Below, one piece after another: positions 10,826-22,079 of a DNA stretch of 64,000 nt. The number at the start of each line of letters is the position of its first letter. Position 1 is the stretch's first letter. The stretch spans positions 673,755 through 737,754 of the forward strand of contig LNGK01000003.1 in assembly GCA_001510575.1 (NCBI GenBank), written 5' to 3'. Below the pieces are notes generated by a model. The model was not told the DNA's origin. It did not search any database and saw only the letters and a program-made list of their open reading frames with translations. The position numbers and the translations under genes are program-made. This DNA is from Knoxdaviesia capensis. Its lineage: Eukaryota > Ascomycota > Sordariomycetes > Microascales > Gondwanamycetaceae.

Positions 10826-11924
10826 GGGGACGAAAAAAAAGGGGGGGGAGGGGAAGCGAGAGCCTGGGCCTGGGGATATTGGCTGTCCCAATGTTTGAGG
10901 GCCCGGCCAGGAGAACATGGGATCGTCCAGGCTTTAGCGAAAGCAATCAGTGACAGTCAGTCAGTCACATGCCAGTTGAACCGGCTGGAAATGCCTTCCA
11001 GGCCATAGATCCTGGGAACTCATCTTCCATAGTCCATCCCATCACAGCCTGCGCCAAGTTGGCAATGGGCGGTGAGCTAGATTAGGTAGATAGAACACGA
11101 GAGAAGAGTTAGCGAACCGTCACTGCAGCCATGTACACATTGACTGAACACACATGCACATGTGTACATCCATCCACTACCAGCACCCATGTGCGCCTTG
11201 CTTATTATTATATTGATTGCACGATAAGGGGATGCTCAACACTTTCCAGGGTCTTCATTTCACTCTGGCCGGTCTTTGCTGTGCCAACGGCAGTCCAGTT
11301 GGGTACAGGGTGTACCTTTCTCACTACCCTTTTGCTTCAATACCGGTATGGTGATGGAGTCTGACCATCTTCCATATAACCCTACTTGGTGTTGAGGTAT
11401 CAACAGTATACATCAAGTATCACTACAGGATGGTATATATAGGGGACATATCGCCCAAGGAGAAGTGATATTTGTCTGTCATCTTTGTCTTCAGCATCTC
11501 GACTGCCTTATATGTCATCTTTGTCCTTTCTGCTTTCTATAGACTGTCTTCTACTTTTCTACTTGCTCTGCTCTGCTCTGCCTTGTCTTCGTTCTCATTG
11601 TCTCTATCTTGCCTGCTTCCGCCTTATATCATCTTCTCGCTTTCTATCTACTTGTCTGCCTGGTCTTCCTTGTCTTTGTTCTCATTGCCTTTATCCCTGA
11701 TATTCTAAATTACTTCCCTTATGGAGTGAGCTCACCTTCTATATATATTGCCCTGTGTATCTCTCTATCTATTATTTAATAATCTCTTTTTGTCTTTCCT
11801 CTTTTTCCTTTGTCTCCGTCTGCTTTGTTCTTCCATCTTTTCCTTCATTTTCTCTTTTCCTTTCCCGCTTGATGTGTTCTCTCTTCCTTTTCACCTGTGC
11901 TTCGATATATTCCTACGCTTCACT
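10826..11924. promoter_or_regulatory. Intergenic spacer with long pyrimidine-rich leader
   Basis: No gene is supported. A G-rich run follows the stop at 10825. A strongly C/T-biased tract occupies about 11470-11920 directly before the ATG at 11925 and creates misleading hydrophobic F/L/S-rich frames. I read it as promoter and 5' leader of the Reb1-like gene. Confidence 0.55.
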
Positions 11925-14900
11925 ATGTCTGCACAAGTCCACCCTCCTATGGTTCAACAGGTCCGCTCTGGCCTGATGCCCTCTGAGACTAATGACACGG
12001 CCAGGTTAGCACCACGGGCACCTGATATCCCGTTCCCTATAATCTACTGTCGCCCCGATGGGACGTACATGCCAGCAGGATTCTTCCCCGGACAAACGGA
12101 GTATCTAGCTTCAATCTTACCGCCCGGATCGGCCTCTGGTCAGGCTCCACCACGGCAGACGACAGCCGGCCTGGGCGGGCTCTCCGCAGCGCCGTATTGG
12201 AACCCTCCGACGTTCCTGAATCCGACAGGAGAGCAGTGTGATGGTCAAACTCCCGCAAGTTTCGACCAGAACACTGCGGCTCCTCCGGCCCTGGTTTACG
12301 AGGACACCCCGCCACCTTTGGGTGAGACGTCTGGAAACACTCCTGGGTCAGCCCCGGAAACGCCGCTTGCGGAATATGCGGGCGATATATGTCCCCAGAT
12401 GGAGGACCTGGTTGTTTCTGGCTTGCACCAGGTTCAACAGGCCGATCTTGCCGGTATGGGTGTTTTTACTATTTTTCTCCCCTAAGCAAAGTTGCTCGGT
12501 TGGCTGGTAACTAACATTTTCACCGCGAAATCTTCAGTTGACCAACCGGCTCCGACCACCATGGTGACGGTGAAAGAGGAGCCGGATGATGATGACTGCA
12601 TTCTCGTCAAGGTCGAAGCCGTCGGCCCCTCCAAGCCTACACTCCCCACCCGCGGATTTCGAAAGCTGCCGAAGTTGCCACAGGCTCAAGACAACGAGTC
12701 AACTCTCGAGGCCTTGCAACGGACGATCAACATGGCCATGGCCGCTTTTCAGCAGCTGGGCAGTACAGTGCCTGGCGGTGGCGGCATTGCCGCAGCCGAA
12801 CCGCCGAAGACCAGCCTAACCGTGCGTGAACGCCAGAGTTCGGAGGGCGCCGCGACCACCACGGGGAAGAGACGCCGCGAGCCCGAGACGGTTGATCTTC
12901 TGGGGAGTGGCGACGAGGCTACTTCAACCAAGCGATCCCGGATCGAACCCGACAACAGCATGCCCGATCTGCCGCCATTGAGCTCGCCCGCACCAGAGCT
13001 ACAGGCTGATGCGGAGAGCCAGGAAGCCGGATCGGATATTGCGTCAAGCCCGGGGCCGGAGGTCGAAACCCGACGAACGGAGATAGCTTCACCGGTGCAA
13101 CCAGCGGTTCTGACCCGGCCAAGTCCGGAACTGGTGATTCTGTCAGCGTCGAGGCGAATTACACCGGTTCCGCTACCACCGAGGCCAACTTCACACGTTC
13201 CGCTACCACCAAGGCCAACTTCAAGCATTCCGCCACTAGTGAAGTCAACTTCGAACATTCCACTGCCACCAAGGCCGGCTTTGAACGTTCCCCAACCGGT
13301 AAAGTCAACCTCCAAGGTTCCGCTACCGACGAAGTCGACTTCACCGATCATGCCGCCGGTACTCCCAAAACCCCGGATTGTGTCGTCATCAAAGCCACCT
13401 GCAAAGGTTTCACTCCCGGTGAAATCAACATCCCCGATTGTGCCACCAGTACCCCCAACATCCCGGACGATGCCGTCATCAAAGCCATCATCAACGGTCC
13501 CGCTGCCGGCGAAGTCAACTTCCCCAATTCCGCCACCGTCCCTGCCAGATTCCCGGAGTGTGCTGTCGTCAAAGTCGTCTTCCCCGATTCCGCCACCGTC
13601 GCCCCCAGAGACGCAGCTTACGCCGTCACCGGCAAAGTCACCTTCAGAGACTACGCCGTCGCGTCCTCGCCGGTCCAAGCGGCAGCCCCAGAAGTCGGCT
13701 CTGAAAGTATCATCGCCGACATCTAGATCAAAGGTGACAAAGAAGCGTGCTCCACAAAAGCCCTCGCCCCCGGATCCACCACGTAGAAACACCACCCGGG
13801 CTGCGAGGCCGAATAATCTCGGCATAGGAGTCGTGCTGTCTTCGAAGAGTACAGTCGACTGGTCTGACTTTGCCGCCGTGCCGGAGCCCCCCGCGGTGTC
13901 AACTGATATAGAGTTTTATGGCTGTGATTGGATCTGTTCGGAAGGTATGTTCTCTCTCTCGGCCTTTTCTGCAGTTGTTTCTCTGTTCTCTCTGTTCTCT
14001 CTGTTCTCTCTGTTCTCTCTGTTCTCTCTGTTCTCTCTGTTCTCTCTGTTCTCTCTGTTCTCTCTGTTCTCTCTGTTCTCTCTGTTCTCTCTGTTCTCTC
14101 TGTTCTCTCTGTTCTCTCTGTTCTCTCTGTTCTCTCTGTTCTCTCTGTTCTCTCTGTTCTCTCTGTTCTCTCTGTTCTCTCTGTTCTCTGTCTTCAGCAC
14201 GGCTAACTCTGGTTCCGCGTATAGATGCAGAAGACCAGAAACATCTGCAAAAGGTCTGGGCCGAAGACAAGAGCATCTTCGGTGTTACCCACGAGGAAGA
14301 CAGTAGGGACCCGGCGTGTCCAAATAGCTCTCTGGCCGTGACTTTTGGAGTGAAGCCCCGCATCGGCAACGAATTTCCGTCCGGGTCTGCCAGTAGCTCC
14401 CTGAGCTCCAGCTGGGCTGACCCAAGTTCTCCTTCCCTTGGTGCTGCCGGCGTGTCCGTGAACGGGGAGCACTTTACGAAGGATGAAGTCCAGGCGGCCC
14501 GGGACCTGCTGCGACAGATGACCGCGGAGCATGGCCTGACAGAGCGTGATGTGTACGACATCTTGCACCAGCCTGGTGGGGGAGAGACAGGGACCCGGGA
14601 AGCGCAGCTGTTTGATATATTCCGGGATGCCATCGTCGCGGCCGTCAAGGGCCGGTCCGAGAAGCCAGTCATGGCGATGGTCCTGCAAGAGGTCGTCAAG
14701 TGCCCCGCGGATGTGTGGCAGGATGCGCAGTCCCAGAAGCTGAAGGAACTGGTCCGCATCCACGACGACGACTGGGTCTCGATCGGCGACATGATGCGCC
14801 GCCGGCCCGACAACTGCAAGAAACACTTTGAAAAGCTCGTCAAACGTGGCCACGCTTCCCCCCCGCGGCCGTGGACTAGCGAGGAGGAGTCCGAGATGTT

Positions 14901-15621
14901 CCGGGTGTTTCTGCAGGACGCGGCCCCGTGCGCCCGCAAGATCAAAGAGGACCAGGCGAGTACCCGTGTGGCCGAGGGCCAGCAGCCTCTGGTGCGCGGA
15001 GCTCTGCAGCGGTGGGGCGTGTCCCGGGAGGAGATCACCGAGCTGGCGCGCTTCCCCTGGATCAGCTCGCAGCTGACGCACTCCCGCAGCATCGCGCAGT
15101 GCAAGGCGAAGTGGCAGAGCCTGATGCTCACCATGACGCTGGACGAGATGATCGGCTATGCCAATGACCCCGACCTGCTGAAACGCACGCCGTGGCGGGT
15201 GCTTCATGCGCGGCACCAGCTGCGGCTGCTCGGCTACGGCGAAATCCGCGCCGTGCTTACGGCCATTGCCGAGTGTCCCGTGAGCGACCCCCGCATCTAC
15301 GGCTGCGAGGTCCGCGAACGGTGGAGTCACGTCCGAAAGACTGCCGGCCTGCCCAAGAGCTTCCCGCTCCGTGTTCTGGCGCTGTTCTGGCGTCGGGTGT
15401 GGTCCCGCATGGCCAAGTATCATCCCCGGCCGCTCGAGACCCCTCAAGGCTGTGCCAACAGATACCTGGCATTCATGACGGAACACCGTCGCTTCCCCCG
15501 GTTTCTGGACAGCACGTGGCCGGTCGATGAGGAGAACAGGTTTCTAGAGAGTCTGGGAGATGATGACCCGATACAGCTGCCGCAGAGCCGAGCGAAAGGG
15601 AAGAAGGTTGGAAAGCAATAG
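11925..15621 (+). CDS. Reb1/TTF1-type Myb DNA-binding protein, 1119 aa
   Basis: Exons are 11925-12453, 12538-13944 and 14198-15621; both introns are phase 1 (GTATGG...TTCAG and GTATGT...TTCAG). The C-terminal third matches the Reb1/TTF1 arrangement. A helical pre-domain begins FTKDEVQAARDLL. A first Myb repeat follows (DDDWVSIGDMMRRRPDNCKKHF, then PRPWTSEEESEMF), and then a second repeat (FPWISSQLTHSRSIAQCKAKWQSL) keeps the spaced Trp residues and the QCKxKW helix. Members bind DNA to stop RNA polymerase I or act as general regulatory factors. Near residues 186-203 a sumoylation-like VKEEP is followed by DDDDCILVKV, which resembles a SUMO-interaction motif. Residues ~395-550 are 10-aa proline-rich repeats rich in KSTSP. 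The Myb match is good, but the sequence is divergent and may be a paralog rather than Reb1 itself. Confidence 0.8.
13158..13650 (+). repeat. Coding 30-bp repeats giving VPLPPRPTS/KSTSP units
   Basis: About a dozen degenerate 10-residue units of the form (V/I)PLPxRPTS or (V/I)P.P.KSTSP are arrayed in exon 2 of the Reb1-like gene. Some alternate with longer ~20-residue units ending SSKPxxx. S/T-P sites recur once per unit, so proline-directed kinases could modify the region. Confidence 0.8.
13979..14189 (+). repeat. 9-bp minisatellite (TTCTCTCTG)n filling an intron
   Basis: About 23 almost perfect copies of TTCTCTCTG occupy most of the 253-nt second intron of the Reb1-like gene, directly before the TTCAG acceptor. 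Because 9 is divisible by 3 and no stop arises, all six frames stay open across it, which yields spurious repeat proteins. Being C/T-only apart from G, it doubles as a very long polypyrimidine tract. Confidence 0.95.
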
Positions 15622-17882
15622 AAGGAAACGAGATAGAAGCAACCCAGACAGAGCCATGTTGCTTAACCCTCCCTCTCTTCCTCTCTCCTCTTCTGTTCTC
15701 TCCTATGTCTCTTACCCACTCAACCTCAGTAGAATAACCACCGATGTGTAGTGTATATACCGAAACTGTCAACATGTCCATATTAGTTAATATCAAGTTC
15801 AGCCTGCTTCCAGAGCTTCAGGCATACTCTCCCGTCGACTCCCCCTTCTCTTAACCCTTTCCACTCCCTCATCTGTTCCTGCCGTAGTCGGCCGGCCGTT
15901 CACCGCTGTGTACTTGCCATCCGGATCCGTCCCGCGCCGCCGATGGCGTCAGCGAGCACCCGAGCTGCTGGGTCGGCCGGGCCGGGCAGTCGACCACAGC
16001 GTCGGCGCCAGTGGTATCGCCGCTGCCCCAGTTGAGCCGCCAGTAGCAGCCGCCCTGCAGCGCCGGCAAAGCTGTCGACGCTGCCGATGGTGGGGCCCCA
16101 GACGAAGTCGCTGCCGTACTGCCGCGTACAGCCACGTTGAGAAGCCGGGGACTTATCGAGGGTATCACAGTGTCGTCATTGCGGAGGAGAACCATGTCGA
16201 AGGGGGAGATTGAACGGTCGTCGTCGTTGTCGTCGTCGGTGTCGAGGTCAAACACGTGTTTCAGTTGAGGCCAACCTGAATCACTACCAGGTGAGAGAGA
16301 CATAGAGAGGGAGAGAAAGAGAAACAACCAGGACACTCACGAAACCCAGGGCCCACCAGCCACCCCCGACTCTCCCGCCGTCTTGTCATCTTTCCGCATG
16401 CTCTCTGCCTTTGACCCGGACCCGCTCCTCCTGGCCTGGTCCTCGCGTTCTTTTGAATTATCCAGCCTAGGGTTGTTCGAACCTCCATCTTGGTTGTGGC
16501 CCACATCCGCCCAAGCTCCCTCTCCCTCTCTCTTTCTCTCTCTCTCTCGTTTCGCCTGGCTTCCCGGGTTCCCAATCCGGGTGGAGAGCCTTCCCCCTCT
16601 TAATTGTATGCCCAGATCGGCTTCGTTGCACGCCTCCTTTTGCAATATATACTCTCCGAACATGGTTTTGCCCGCTTCCTTTGGTAGGCTGGTCAATCTC
16701 CATATGGCTGTTCATACGGATATCTATCGTAGCCACTGTAATCCAATGTTTGTGTATATAACTGTATAGGCAGTTAAATATACGACAACGTGCCAGGGGT
16801 GCAGCGGGAAGCCGAGTAGACGTGCACACTGCAGTTTGCCCATCCGATGTCGCCTGCACAGCTAGTCGTTTAGCCGTAAATCTTCCCTAATGATCTTCCT
16901 GTCGTTCGTTCCGTGGACTCCGTTCACGTACACAGAGTCCACCCAACACATCCGGTTGAGCCTCGGCCGACGCATGTCGTTGGAATCACCGCAATGGTGG
17001 GTGGTGTCGGCCTGTCAGGGTACCCCGGCCGCGATCGCCGATTGTGCAGATCCGCTGCAATCCCTCCCACAGTCCGCAGACTACACAATTCGCACATCCA
17101 CGCTCGAACCCCTGCCAGGTCCCAGCCGCCGGTGGAACAAAGCCGTGCGTCCCCCCACGCAAAGCATGGACAAAACAAAGCCAAAACATGGATGGAGAAG
17201 GAAAAGAAGAAAAGAAAACTGCGCCTCATGGCTCCTCTCGCGGCTCTTGTGAACCATTCGTCACACGTCACACACACGGCTCCATATCCTCCCACCTTTC
17301 CCGGGTCAAACGTCCCGTGTGTCTGGGACGGACGCCTCCCCTAGGACGGCTAGAAAAACAGAATGACCTCCCCTTTTTCGGGATGAATTCGCCTTGCTAC
17401 CTATCTGTTCCCAATTTGGACGGCCCACCGCACACGCACACGCGAAGCTGAACAAAAAAAGCGCAACCTCGTATCACCAGAAATCACGAACCACACACTA
17501 TCTTGGATTGGCCCACCTCGGATCAGTAAGGGAGGTTGGGAAAAGAAAAAAAAAAGGAAAAAAAGAAACAATTTAAATAAATAAATCTATGTAGGGTAAA
17601 TCAGTAAAAAACAAATAGGAGAAGAAGGAAAAAGTTTGCCCGGAAAGAGAAGCCCGGTAAACAAGTGCAGCAACAAGATAACCCGCTGAGAACACACAGG
17701 AAAAAACGACATGCTATGCGAAAAATGAACTGGAACGAGTTGAGCCGCGCCAACCGCGTTTGCACACAGGAAACAAGACACCATTCAAAACCACTACAGA
17801 GAGAGAGAGGGAGGGAGAGACCGCAGTCTCCAGAAGAATCCTCTTCTCCCCCTCCCCCCCTACCACACACTTCCGCCGCGCT
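15622..17882. other. Intergenic region; one weak minus-strand gene candidate
   Basis: This lies between the convergent ends of the Reb1-like gene and the ABC transporter. It contains purine/pyrimidine-biased patches (CT runs around 16510-16550, A-rich stretches at 17540-17600, a GAGA run near 17800). Apart from the weak candidate at 15869-16575, nothing gene-like is seen. Confidence 0.5.
15869..16575 (-). CDS. Possible small two-exon gene, unknown product
   Basis: Low-confidence candidate. On the minus strand a frame from 16575 to 16341 can be joined to 16275-15869 by a 65-nt intron (GTGAGT donor at 16340, TTCAG acceptor ending 16276) with matching phase 1. The predicted product is about 213 aa. 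Its N-terminus is low-complexity RERERER from a GA-rich repeat, followed by WPQLKHVFDLDTDDDNDDD and a small Cys/Gly-containing C-terminal part. The correct start may be a later ATG (MWATTKM). I do not recognise the product. The clean splice signals are the main support; the absence of a CTAAC branch is against it. Confidence 0.3.
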
Positions 17883-20800
17883 TCACTCCTCCTTCGGCCG
17901 TTTCGCCCGCCGATCGCCCAACCGGCTCCGCACCACCCGCAGCAAGCCCCACGCCAGCAGCCGGTACACCACCACACACCCGGCCAGCGCCGCAATATTC
18001 GCCACCGGGTTGTGGTTCAGGTTGTACAGGTCCAGCACCTGCTCGCCGTTCGAAATCATGCACTCGCCTGTGCCCGGGTTGCGCTGCGCATCCGTGCACG
18101 TAAACGTCACCGGCCGCAGCGCGTACGGCGCCACCGCCCGCACCGAGTAGCTGACCGGCGACAGGTAGTTGGCGCCCTTCAGCAGCGCCGGCATGTCGGT
18201 CGACAGAATCCCGCCCATGCTGTTCGCTAGCGACAGCACCACCGATGTCAGCGTCACCGCGAACCCCGTGTGGCCAAACAGCGTGTTGAACATGATGCCC
18301 ACGCTCTCGCCGCACGACACCACCGCAAACGCCGCAAACGACATGGTGAAGTACAGCTCGACCGTGTACGGCATGTTGACCGCGAACACCGCCAGCACAC
18401 CAAACACCAGCCCCGCAACTATCTCAAACGGCAGCTCCAGCAGCGAGTACGTCGCCATGAACGCCTCGACGCTGTACGCCCCGTCGTCGTCCTCGCGGTA
18501 GAACACATCCCGCTCCGCCGGGTACACCGCCACGTTCTGCAACATGCCGACAAAATACAGCGCGCCAATCTCGGCAATGAAGCCCATGCGGTTCTGCACG
18601 CTGAAGTAGTCGTGGTGCAGCGGCGCAAAGAAGAGCGACAGCACGAGTCCGAGCGAGATCACCTGCATCGTCCGCGCGAGCATCAGCGGAGGCTGGCGCC
18701 GGAAATTGATCGATGCCCGGTGAATCAGCAGCGGGAACGCCGACACAAACGACGACTGCTTCCGGACAAGAGCTCCGAGCTCGGCTGGCGTGGCCAGACT
18801 TCCGCGGTTGAGCGATTGGCGGACGGCCGGCAATGACTTGGCCTCTGCCGCCTCCTCCATCTTCTCCGGCTTCTCGTCCACCTGGCCCGTGCCCTCCGCC
18901 GTGTCCTCATCCGACTCCGCAATGCCCGGCAGCTTGGTCTTCACCGGAAGCTCGTCGTCGAGTCCGCCCAGGTGCTGCTGCCACGCATCAATCAGTCCCT
19001 TAACACGATCGCGGCTCTCGGCCTCCCGGCCCGCCTCCTGCAGGTCAATGGTGATCAAATCCAGCGCAAAGTCCGCCGGGTTCGTGTGTTGCGGGCACTC
19101 GGCCGAGTGGCGCGAGAAGTACGCCAGCATGTCCTTCGCCCGCCCCGCATATGCCGGAAACCCGCCCCGCGCGAGCAGCAGCACGTTGCCAAAGTGCATG
19201 AATAGGTCCGACCGCGCCTGGTGGATCGTCACAATCAGCGTGCGGCCCTCGTCGGCAAGGCCCTGCAGCACATCCATGATCGAGTTGGCCGTGAAGGCGT
19301 CGAGTCCACTTGTCGGCTCGTCCAGCAGCAGAATGCGCGGGTCGGTGAGAATCTGCACAGCTATCGTCACTCGCCGCTTCTCTCCACCGGAGATTCCCTT
19401 GATCAGGTCGCTGCCGATCAGGTTGTCGGCACAGTCCTTCAGGCCCATCTTCAGAAGCACCTCCTCCGCTCGCCGGTTCTTCTCCTCTTTGCTCATGAAC
19501 GAGGGTAGCCGCAAGCCGGCTGCAAACCGGAGTGTCTCGCGAACTGTCAGGGAAGGGAGAAGCGCGTCGTCATCCTGGCACACGTACGAACACACCGACT
19601 TGATGACCGAGGCTGACGGCTCCGCCCCGTTGAAAGTCAGGTGTCCGGTCTGGATGTACCGCGTCCCAAGCGTGTTCCGCAGCCGCAACGCAATGGAATT
19701 CAGCAGAGATGTCTTGCCGCTACCAGACGGGCCCATGATCACGTTCAACATGCCAGCCTCGAAGGTCACGTCCACCGGGTTGAGAATTGTCTTGGTCGGC
19801 AGTTTCTTGCCCCACGCCGACCGCTTGTCCAGCTGCATGCCAAACTGTTCCAGGATGACGTTGATGCGACGCACCTCCGAGATGGATCGCACCGTCATCT
19901 TCTCCTTTCCAGCCGACAAGTCGGTGTCGGTATTGCGGGCCCGGGCAATGCTCATCTCGACCTTGGAAAAGTACAGAAGCAGGGCAGCGACAAGATAGTA
20001 GAAAATTCCAATGCCGATGAGAATCACAATCGGTCGTGTCACCCAGTTCGCGGGAAATCCCAGAGAATCCATGATGTATTCTCCGGTATAGGCGAAACAC
20101 TCCGGGTTCTCGCGGCCGCCGGGGAACGGACAGTCGTAGAAGCTTCCCTCGAATTCGTTGCCGCAGTACGCACCAAAGGCATAAAAGGTGTTGGCAAGCC
20201 ACTTGATCCACCGGACATATACCGGGATGGTGTTGCTCTGGATGAAGAAGCCGGACGCCATGCTCTGGAACGTGTAGATCAGGTTGGCAATCAGGCTGGC
20301 TCCGGGGAAGTGCCGCACGCACGCCACGCAGAACATGGCAGTGGTCATGGAGATGTAGTGGTTCAGCAACGAAACCAGGAAGAAGATGAAAAACTGGTGT
20401 GCCGAGCGGTTGAATCCGGCCATGAAATAGTAGATGGCCGAGTAGATCAGAGGCACGGCAATATCTTCGGTGAAAATGCGGGCCAGTCGACGAGAAATGA
20501 GAAATGGTGCCACATCAACACAGCCCTCGCTGTTCTCGCGGTCGAAAACCAGAATGTCAATCGAGAGGCGGTACACCTCGAACATCAAAAGGAGGTATCC
20601 TTGCATGGCCACAGCGCTATACAGTCCACCCTCACGGGAGCGGATACCGGATTGGTCCCGGCCGAGATCGTAGAACACGTATCCCGTCACAATGCCCATC
20701 AGAATAGCCTCGACAAGCGTCGACACCATGCCCATGGGGTCCCGGTAGGTCACCTTGAACGTACGGTCGGTCAAAACCTTGACTTGGCGCAGGAAGCCGG

Positions 20801-22079
20801 CGTGTTTTTGCGAGTTGTGCTTGGGCGCTTTGCCTGGATGACGAGGTTGCGGCACCGGGGCTGCCGTGGAGTCTGCCGCCGAAGTCGCCCCCTTCTCCAG
20901 CTGGTGGTGATGGTGGTGGTGGGTGTCGACGTTCCCGTCCAGATTGCCGTATCGCGCCAGGTTTTCCTTGCCCCAAGCATCCTTTAAGGTTTGCAGGCGG
21001 CCAGTGGTTTCCTCCTCGGCCTCGGGCGACCGCGTGTCGACGGCGGTGACATCAATCAAGAACTCGGCGGGATTCACAAACGGCGGCAGCTTGTGACCCA
21101 GACTCTCGAACCATGGCAGACTATCCGCAGCCGGACCGGAAAACACGGGGCAACCGCGGCTCAGGATAATCAGGTTGTCGAAGAGATCCCAGATTTCCGA
21201 GCGCGGCTGGTGGATGGTGGTGATGACGGTGCGGCCTTTCTTGGCCAACACCTTCAGAGATCGCACAAGCTGGAAGGCGCTGGTGGCGTCGAGCCCGGTG
21301 GTGGGCTCGTCGAGGAACAGGACGGAGGGGTTAGCAAGCAGCTGAACACCGATACTGGTGCGGCGCTTCTCGCCTCCAGAGCACCCGCGGTGCTGCGAGG
21401 TTCCGATTCGGGTGTTGGCGCACTCCTTCAGGCCAAGTTCGAGGATGACCTCCTCCACCACGCGCTCGCGGTCTTCGTCAGACGTCAAAGGCGGAAGTCG
21501 AAGATCGGCCGAGTACTGCAGGGTCTCTCGTACGGTCAGGGTTGGGAGGAGAATGTCCTGCTGCATCACATATGCGTGCCTCGCCGAGGTGACTCCGGCC
21601 TGTCCGTTAAAAGTGACGTGTCCGTGGGTGGAAAGCCGGCTGCTGAACATGCGCTCGGCCATGGTGTTGAGCAGAGTAGTCTTGCCCGAGCCACTGCCTC
21701 CGATAATGGCGGTAAGAGTACCGGGTTTCAGGGAAGCGCTGACGGAGTCGAGGAGAGTCTTTTCGATGGGTGTGGTGTTGAATTTGGCCTTGAACAGCTC
21801 CGGGTAGGTGTCCGGGTTCAGCCACGACGGTGCGGTGTCAATGGACACCGAGAGGTCCTGGATGCGCACATGCACAGGCTCGACATCGTCCAGGCTGAGT
21901 TTCCCGGCCATTGACAGAGACAATCGTTTCGAAACCGGCTCGGTGGCAACAGTTGACACGTTGAAGGTATCGACCGAGCTGGCGGCGTCCATGTTTTCCA
22001 GAACGCCGGGTATCTGAGTCGGGCGCGCAGCCGGTGGTGGAGAGCTACCGGAGTCCGGAGGGGTGGATGCCGCCTGCAT
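17883..22079 (-). CDS. Full-length ABCG (White-type) transporter, YOL075C-like
   Basis: Single-exon, 1398-aa protein with the order NBD-TMD-NBD-TMD. NBD1 has Walker A GGSGSGKT (127-134), signature CSGGE (233-237), Walker B VLFLDE (253-258) and switch H290. NBD2 has GPSGSGKT (783-790), ISGGE (896-900) and ILLLDE (916-921). Both sites look catalytically complete, unlike PDR-type pumps, whose first Walker A is altered. Each half ends in an ABC2-type membrane domain (~445-705 and ~1130-1390) with a Cys-containing extracellular loop before the last helix. This matches the two-White-halves family of S. cerevisiae YOL075C, a vacuole or plasma-membrane exporter whose substrate is not settled. Six consecutive His (387-392) lie in the linker after NBD1. 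The start at 22079 precedes a disordered S/P-rich N-terminus of ~65 aa. Confidence 0.95.
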   Translation of the reverse strand: MQAASTPPDSGSSPPPAARPTQIPGVLENMDAASSVDTFNVSTVATEPVSKRLSLSMAGKLSLDDVEPVHVRIQDLSVSIDTAPSWLNPDTYPELFKAKFNTTPIEKTLLDSVSASLKPGTLTAIIGGSGSGKTTLLNTMAERMFSSRLSTHGHVTFNGQAGVTSARHAYVMQQDILLPTLTVRETLQYSADLRLPPLTSDEDRERVVEEVILELGLKECANTRIGTSQHRGCSGGEKRRTSIGVQLLANPSVLFLDEPTTGLDATSAFQLVRSLKVLAKKGRTVITTIHQPRSEIWDLFDNLIILSRGCPVFSGPAADSLPWFESLGHKLPPFVNPAEFLIDVTAVDTRSPEAEEETTGRLQTLKDAWGKENLARYGNLDGNVDTHHHHHHQLEKGATSAADSTAAPVPQPRHPGKAPKHNSQKHAGFLRQVKVLTDRTFKVTYRDPMGMVSTLVEAILMGIVTGYVFYDLGRDQSGIRSREGGLYSAVAMQGYLLLMFEVYRLSIDILVFDRENSEGCVDVAPFLISRRLARIFTEDIAVPLIYSAIYYFMAGFNRSAHQFFIFFLVSLLNHYISMTTAMFCVACVRHFPGASLIANLIYTFQSMASGFFIQSNTIPVYVRWIKWLANTFYAFGAYCGNEFEGSFYDCPFPGGRENPECFAYTGEYIMDSLGFPANWVTRPIVILIGIGIFYYLVAALLLYFSKVEMSIARARNTDTDLSAGKEKMTVRSISEVRRINVILEQFGMQLDKRSAWGKKLPTKTILNPVDVTFEAGMLNVIMGPSGSGKTSLLNSIALRLRNTLGTRYIQTGHLTFNGAEPSASVIKSVCSYVCQDDDALLPSLTVRETLRFAAGLRLPSFMSKEEKNRRAEEVLLKMGLKDCADNLIGSDLIKGISGGEKRRVTIAVQILTDPRILLLDEPTSGLDAFTANSIMDVLQGLADEGRTLIVTIHQARSDLFMHFGNVLLLARGGFPAYAGRAKDMLAYFSRHSAECPQHTNPADFALDLITIDLQEAGREAESRDRVKGLIDAWQQHLGGLDDELPVKTKLPGIAESDEDTAEGTGQVDEKPEKMEEAAEAKSLPAVRQSLNRGSLATPAELGALVRKQSSFVSAFPLLIHRASINFRRQPPLMLARTMQVISLGLVLSLFFAPLHHDYFSVQNRMGFIAEIGALYFVGMLQNVAVYPAERDVFYREDDDGAYSVEAFMATYSLLELPFEIVAGLVFGVLAVFAVNMPYTVELYFTMSFAAFAVVSCGESVGIMFNTLFGHTGFAVTLTSVVLSLANSMGGILSTDMPALLKGANYLSPVSYSVRAVAPYALRPVTFTCTDAQRNPGTGECMISNGEQVLDLYNLNHNPVANIAALAGCVVVYRLLAWGLLRVVRSRLGDRRAKRPKEE

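Noticed and set aside
13899..15134. Repeat proteins (LFS, REQ, ENR and VLS runs) in all six frames
   Set aside because: They are products of the 9-bp intronic minisatellite, whose length is divisible by three and contains no stop.
19641..20987. 448-codon plus-strand reading frame, and others inside 17.9-22.1 kb
   Set aside because: Antisense shadows of the ABCG transporter, which has complete motifs on the other strand.
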